8,050 nt of DNA from Propionibacteriaceae bacterium (GTDB lineage Bacteria > Actinomycetota > Actinomycetes > Propionibacteriales > Propionibacteriaceae), in assembly GCA_003451975.1 (NCBI GenBank), contig DMIX01000157.1, positions 1-8,050 on the forward strand, given 5' to 3'. The notes under the pieces were generated by a model. That model had not been told where the DNA came from. It saw only the letters and a program-made list of their open reading frames with translations, and ran no database searches. Positions 5,945 through 8,050 of this stretch are shown here, one piece after another. Made by a program: the position numbers and the translations under genes. How positions within the stretch are numbered: the first letter of the stretch is position 1; every line of letters starts with the position of its first letter.

Positions 5945-6594
5945 GACGCCGACTCCACCCTGACCGGCGTCAGCGCGACGGACGCTTCAGGCGCAACGGC
6001 TTGAGCGGTCGACACCTCGGCGTCCAGATCCGCCAGCTGCTGATATTGGTCGGCGCGAGCGGTGCGGTGATCGTAGGCCAACAGATCGAACACCCCTGCC
6101 GCGGTGCTGAGACGAGCCTCGAAACCAGGCAATCTTTCACCGGCGAGATCGGACGCCTCTTGGGCGGTCATGGCGGCGAACTCGGTGATCACGCCCCGCT
6201 CACCCAAGGTGCGGATCATCGCCCGGAACAGGGTCACGTAGGCCAGGCTCCACTGCTCGGAGCTGGCCAGTGACTCAGCCTCGGCTCGCAACTGCGTCGC
6301 GGTGCGCTCGTCGGCTGCGAACAAGGCAGTGCCGCGAGCCCGGCGACGGCTTCGGACTGGGCCCAGCAGCGCCCACACCACGACCGCGACGAGAGCGGCC
6401 GCGACCACGATGAGAGCAACCAATTGGCCGGTGGACAGCCCTTCAGTTGGTGGGGTGCCGCCGGTCAGCCAGTCCAACAGTCGATTGATCAAATCATCGA
6501 TCCAACTGCCCGGGTCGGAGTAGATGGGATTGGACAGCTCCTGGGCGAGTTCGCGGCGGGCTTCGTCGCTGTTCGGAGTCAGTGGTGGGCTCAT
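5941..6594 (-). CDS. DUF4129 domain membrane protein
   Basis: A 217-residue single-pass protein. Residues 1-56 probably face outward and include an amphipathic stretch, WIDDLINRLLDWL (31-43). One membrane segment spans about 57-78, followed by the basic stop-transfer RSRRRAR (81-87). The cytoplasmic DUF4129 region covers about 95-190, with LFRAMIRTLGERGVI (122-136), then TAQEASDL and FDLLAYDHRTARADQY (169-184). DUF4129 is often found at the end of transglutaminase-like proteins in MoxR/DUF58 operons; here it stands alone with no transglutaminase domain in the window. It begins with an ATGA overlap with the upstream membrane gene and ends with a GTGA overlap with the DUF4350 gene. Rv3690 is the likely M. 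tuberculosis counterpart by position and size. It could be a membrane scaffold for the ATPase complex; that is inference. Confidence 0.85.
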   Translation of the reverse strand: MSPPLTPNSDEARRELAQELSNPIYSDPGSWIDDLINRLLDWLTGGTPPTEGLSTGQLVALIVVAAALVAVVVWALLGPVRSRRRARGTALFAADERTATQLRAEAESLASSEQWSLAYVTLFRAMIRTLGERGVITEFAAMTAQEASDLAGERLPGFEARLSTAAGVFDLLAYDHRTARADQYQQLADLDAEVSTAQAVAPEASVALTPVRVESAS

Positions 6595-7568
6595 CCGTAC
6601 AAGGCCTCGGCGAGTTGCAGCTCATACCCTTCACCACGGATGCGAGCGTCCACATACAACAAGGTGACCACGGCCGCGGTGAGCGGGACGCTGAGCACCG
6701 CAGAGATCACCGTCGACACCACGGTGGCCGCGATCAGTCCTACCTCCATGTTGGCCATGCCGATCAACAAGATCACGAAGCTGAACACCGATGACACGGT
6801 GCTGGCCGCCATCGAAATGAGAATGCTCGCCAGCAGATAGATCCCCAGGATGCGCCAGAACTGGCCTTTGCTGAGACGCCAGCTTCGTCGAATCGCCTGA
6901 ATCGGACCGGCCTTCTCGATCGCGATCGCGCACGGTGCCAGCAGCAGTCGGATGCTGATCCAGATCGCCGCAACCAAGAAGGCGGGCACCAGCACCACCA
7001 GGATCAGCCAGCCGTCTTCGCCGACAGCCTCGGCGAGTATTCCGGCGCCGAATACCAGGAGCCCGATCGCGACGACTCCGGCGAGCCCGGTCAAGGTGGC
7101 GAAGGCGATCGCGGCGCCAGCTCGTGAGCCCAGCCGTCGCAGCGCCGCGGACGGCGTCGTCCGCCGAGCGAAGACTGCTTCATGGACGGCAAAAGACAGC
7201 CCTATCTCCACAACAATGGTTGCGAGCATCGTGGCCAGCGTGGATGTCAGACTGGACCAGCCGAACATCGAGGTGACACCGCCGAGGTCATCCTGGGGAA
7301 GAATCGGTGCGAACTGCCGATCGATCAGGTACCCCGCACCCACCGCGACCAATTGGGCGACGAGCACCACAACCAAAGTGAGTCCGAACATGGTCAGTGG
7401 GTTGTAGCGGACGGCGCGGAAAGCGCCACCGAGCACATCGCCAACCGTCAGCGGTCGCGGTTCGATGATGCCGGGCTCGGCGAGCCGTCCGCCCGATTCC
7501 GCCGGTGCCTGCTCCGGAAGGAGCTGCACGGCGTAGTAGCCGGTCACGTCCCAGCCGGGGGTCGTCAT
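6591..7568 (-). CDS. Polytopic membrane protein, glycerophosphodiester phosphodiesterase membrane-domain-like
   Basis: A 325-residue membrane protein, first gene of the operon. It begins with the family-like segment RPLTVGDVLGGAFRAVRYNP (38-57). Hydrophobic segments follow at about 60-80, 109-130, 151-177, 187-212, 238-268 and 275-306. It ends with YVDARIRGEGYELQLAEA (305-322), also typical. Such proteins are often named after the membrane domain of glycerophosphoryl diester phosphodiesterase, but no catalytic phosphodiesterase domain is present and enzyme activity should not be assumed. The reading frame stays open upstream to 7904, but that part lies antisense to the GyrI-like gene and across the promoter, so the ATG at 7568 (MTTPGWD) is the start. 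The ribosome-binding site is weak. A 7-codon ORF ends across this ATG and may deliver ribosomes to it. Rv3689 appears to occupy the same place in M. tuberculosis. Confidence 0.82.
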   Translation of the reverse strand: MTTPGWDVTGYYAVQLLPEQAPAESGGRLAEPGIIEPRPLTVGDVLGGAFRAVRYNPLTMFGLTLVVVLVAQLVAVGAGYLIDRQFAPILPQDDLGGVTSMFGWSSLTSTLATMLATIVVEIGLSFAVHEAVFARRTTPSAALRRLGSRAGAAIAFATLTGLAGVVAIGLLVFGAGILAEAVGEDGWLILVVLVPAFLVAAIWISIRLLLAPCAIAIEKAGPIQAIRRSWRLSKGQFWRILGIYLLASILISMAASTVSSVFSFVILLIGMANMEVGLIAATVVSTVISAVLSVPLTAAVVTLLYVDARIRGEGYELQLAEALYG

Positions 7569-7588
7569 CGGAGTTCCAAGGTGCGCAT
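7565..7588 (-). CDS. Possible 7-codon leader ORF coupled to the operon's first gene
   Basis: ATG at 7588 starts MRTLELR and stops at TGA 7567-7565, overlapping the ATG of the downstream membrane gene as ATGA. An in-frame GTG directly precedes it (7591-7589). Both lie 5-8 nt after the -10-like TAAGCT, where a leaderless transcript would begin. The arrangement mirrors the ATGA junctions further down the operon and would compensate for the weak ribosome-binding site of the first gene. The peptide is short and has no Trp, Cys or His run that would suggest attenuation. The ORF could be chance. Confidence 0.35.
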   Translation of the reverse strand: MRTLELR

Positions 7589-7596
7589 CACCGGTT

Positions 7597-7602
7597 AGCT
7601 TA
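7597..7602 (-). promoter_or_regulatory. Predicted -10 element of the MoxR operon
   Basis: TAAGCT on the minus strand fits TANNNT and lies 28 nt before the ATG at 7568, in the 167-bp gap between the GyrI-like stop and the operon. The predicted start of transcription is near 7590, close to the GTG/ATG pair of the possible leader ORF. No good -35 hexamer is seen about 17 nt upstream. The rest of the gap shows only short hairpin potential, for example CGGG-TATT-CCCG near 7668-7680, and nothing else I can call. Confidence 0.4.
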
Positions 7603-7735
7603 GAGGGCGAAACCGCCTGGGCAGCAGCGCGGCCAGGTGATTTCGGGTAATAGCGTCGACGATTCTGCCGGGTATTCCCGCAATCGGCGGCGCGACCGGA
7701 AATGTCGGCCGCGTCCGCTGATCGCAGAGCTGGGA

Positions 7736-8050
7736 TTACGCGGGAGTCGAAATCGGGAACTGAATCTCGGTGAGGTAGTCCTCGGGGTTGGTGGTATCGC
7801 CTGGTGAGTTCAGATACACCTCGCGGGGAGCACCGATGCCGGCATGGGCGTGCGCCTGAATCCAGGCCTCGATCGCCTGGTAGACCGGTCCGACCTGGGC
7901 GCAAGGCCCGCGGTGGACGGCCGCCGCGACCACCATGGCGGGCACCTCGACCCCGATGACCCCGTCACGGTCGGTGAAGGCCGTCGCCACCGGGAAACCC
8001 ACCTCGATTTCCGCCGGTTCGTCGTCGGGCGGAGTGGCCATGGAGAAGAA
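7736..8050 (-). CDS. GyrI-like small-molecule-binding protein, C-terminal part (N-terminus beyond window)
   Basis: The C-terminal 104 residues of a GyrI-like/AraC effector-binding domain. Such domains bind small, often cationic or hydrophobic, molecules, either alone or fused to AraC or MerR DNA-binding domains. Recognisable elements, in order, are EIEVGFPVATAF, the HRGPC turn (HRGPY in many members), VGPVYQAIEAWIQAHAHAG, and PREVYLNSPGDTTNPEDYLTEIQFPI. The Glu of PREVYL matches the position of the conserved ligand-pocket acidic residue. A Met at 8041 could be taken as the start, but the frame is open to the window end (FFS before it), no ribosome-binding site is visible, and starting there would remove the first half of the usual 150-residue domain. 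The gene is therefore treated as cut by the window edge. Whether a DNA-binding domain precedes it cannot be seen. It ends 167 bp before the MoxR operon and is probably a separate unit. Confidence 0.75.
   Translation of the reverse strand, partial: FFSMATPPDDEPAEIEVGFPVATAFTDRDGVIGVEVPAMVVAAAVHRGPCAQVGPVYQAIEAWIQAHAHAGIGAPREVYLNSPGDTTNPEDYLTEIQFPISTPA

Noticed and set aside
7534..7580. Possible extracytoplasmic sigma factor promoter (GGAAC then GT)
   Set aside because: The GGAAC at 7577-7573 would place the -10 inside the coding start of the first gene, and the second element is a poor match.
7569..7904. N-terminal extension of the membrane protein to an ATG at 7904
   Set aside because: The extra 112 residues are Arg-rich, lie antisense-frame over the GyrI-like gene and the promoter region, and do not resemble the family N-terminus, which begins near MTTPGWD.

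Overview
The window is high-GC DNA from an actinobacterium. It carries a conserved but poorly understood membrane and AAA+ ATPase cluster. Gene order and orientation match, from memory, the Mycobacterium tuberculosis block Rv3689 to Rv3695, which includes moxR2 (Rv3692). GC bias, ATGA/GTGA gene junctions and starts without clear Shine-Dalgarno sites fit an actinobacterium. The repeat families in the one long non-coding stretch suggest Propionibacteriales or a related order, but that placement is a guess.

Layout, left to right. A minus-strand RDD membrane protein (31-855) is divergent from a plus-strand SpoIIM-like membrane protein (913-1908). They share a 57-bp region in which each gene has a TANNNT -10 element 6 or 7 nt before its start codon, as expected for leaderless transcripts. 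A 447-bp convergent gap (1909-2355) is almost entirely repeats: three paired CTGAG/CTTCG arms, a large inverted repeat apparently inserted in the loop of the third pair, and a 20-bp tandem array. A tightly packed minus-strand operon then runs from 7568 down to 2356: polytopic membrane protein, DUF4129 protein, DUF4350 protein, MoxR ATPase, DUF58 protein. Three junctions overlap by 4 nt and the last gap is 5 nt. A possible 7-codon leader ORF overlaps the first gene in the same way. At the right edge is the C-terminal part of a GyrI-like small-molecule-binding protein, probably cut by the window end.

How the genes may work together. MoxR ATPases are generally thought to act as chaperones that remodel protein complexes, and are regularly paired with DUF58/VWA proteins. 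Here the MoxR/DUF58 pair is made together with two membrane-anchored proteins (DUF4350, DUF4129) and a polytopic membrane protein, next to SpoIIM-like and RDD membrane proteins. The likeliest reading is an envelope-associated, ATP-driven assembly or quality-control machine. Its substrate is not evident from the sequence, and no catalytic enzyme that would reveal it is encoded here. No tRNA, rRNA, CRISPR array, transposase or phage gene was seen.
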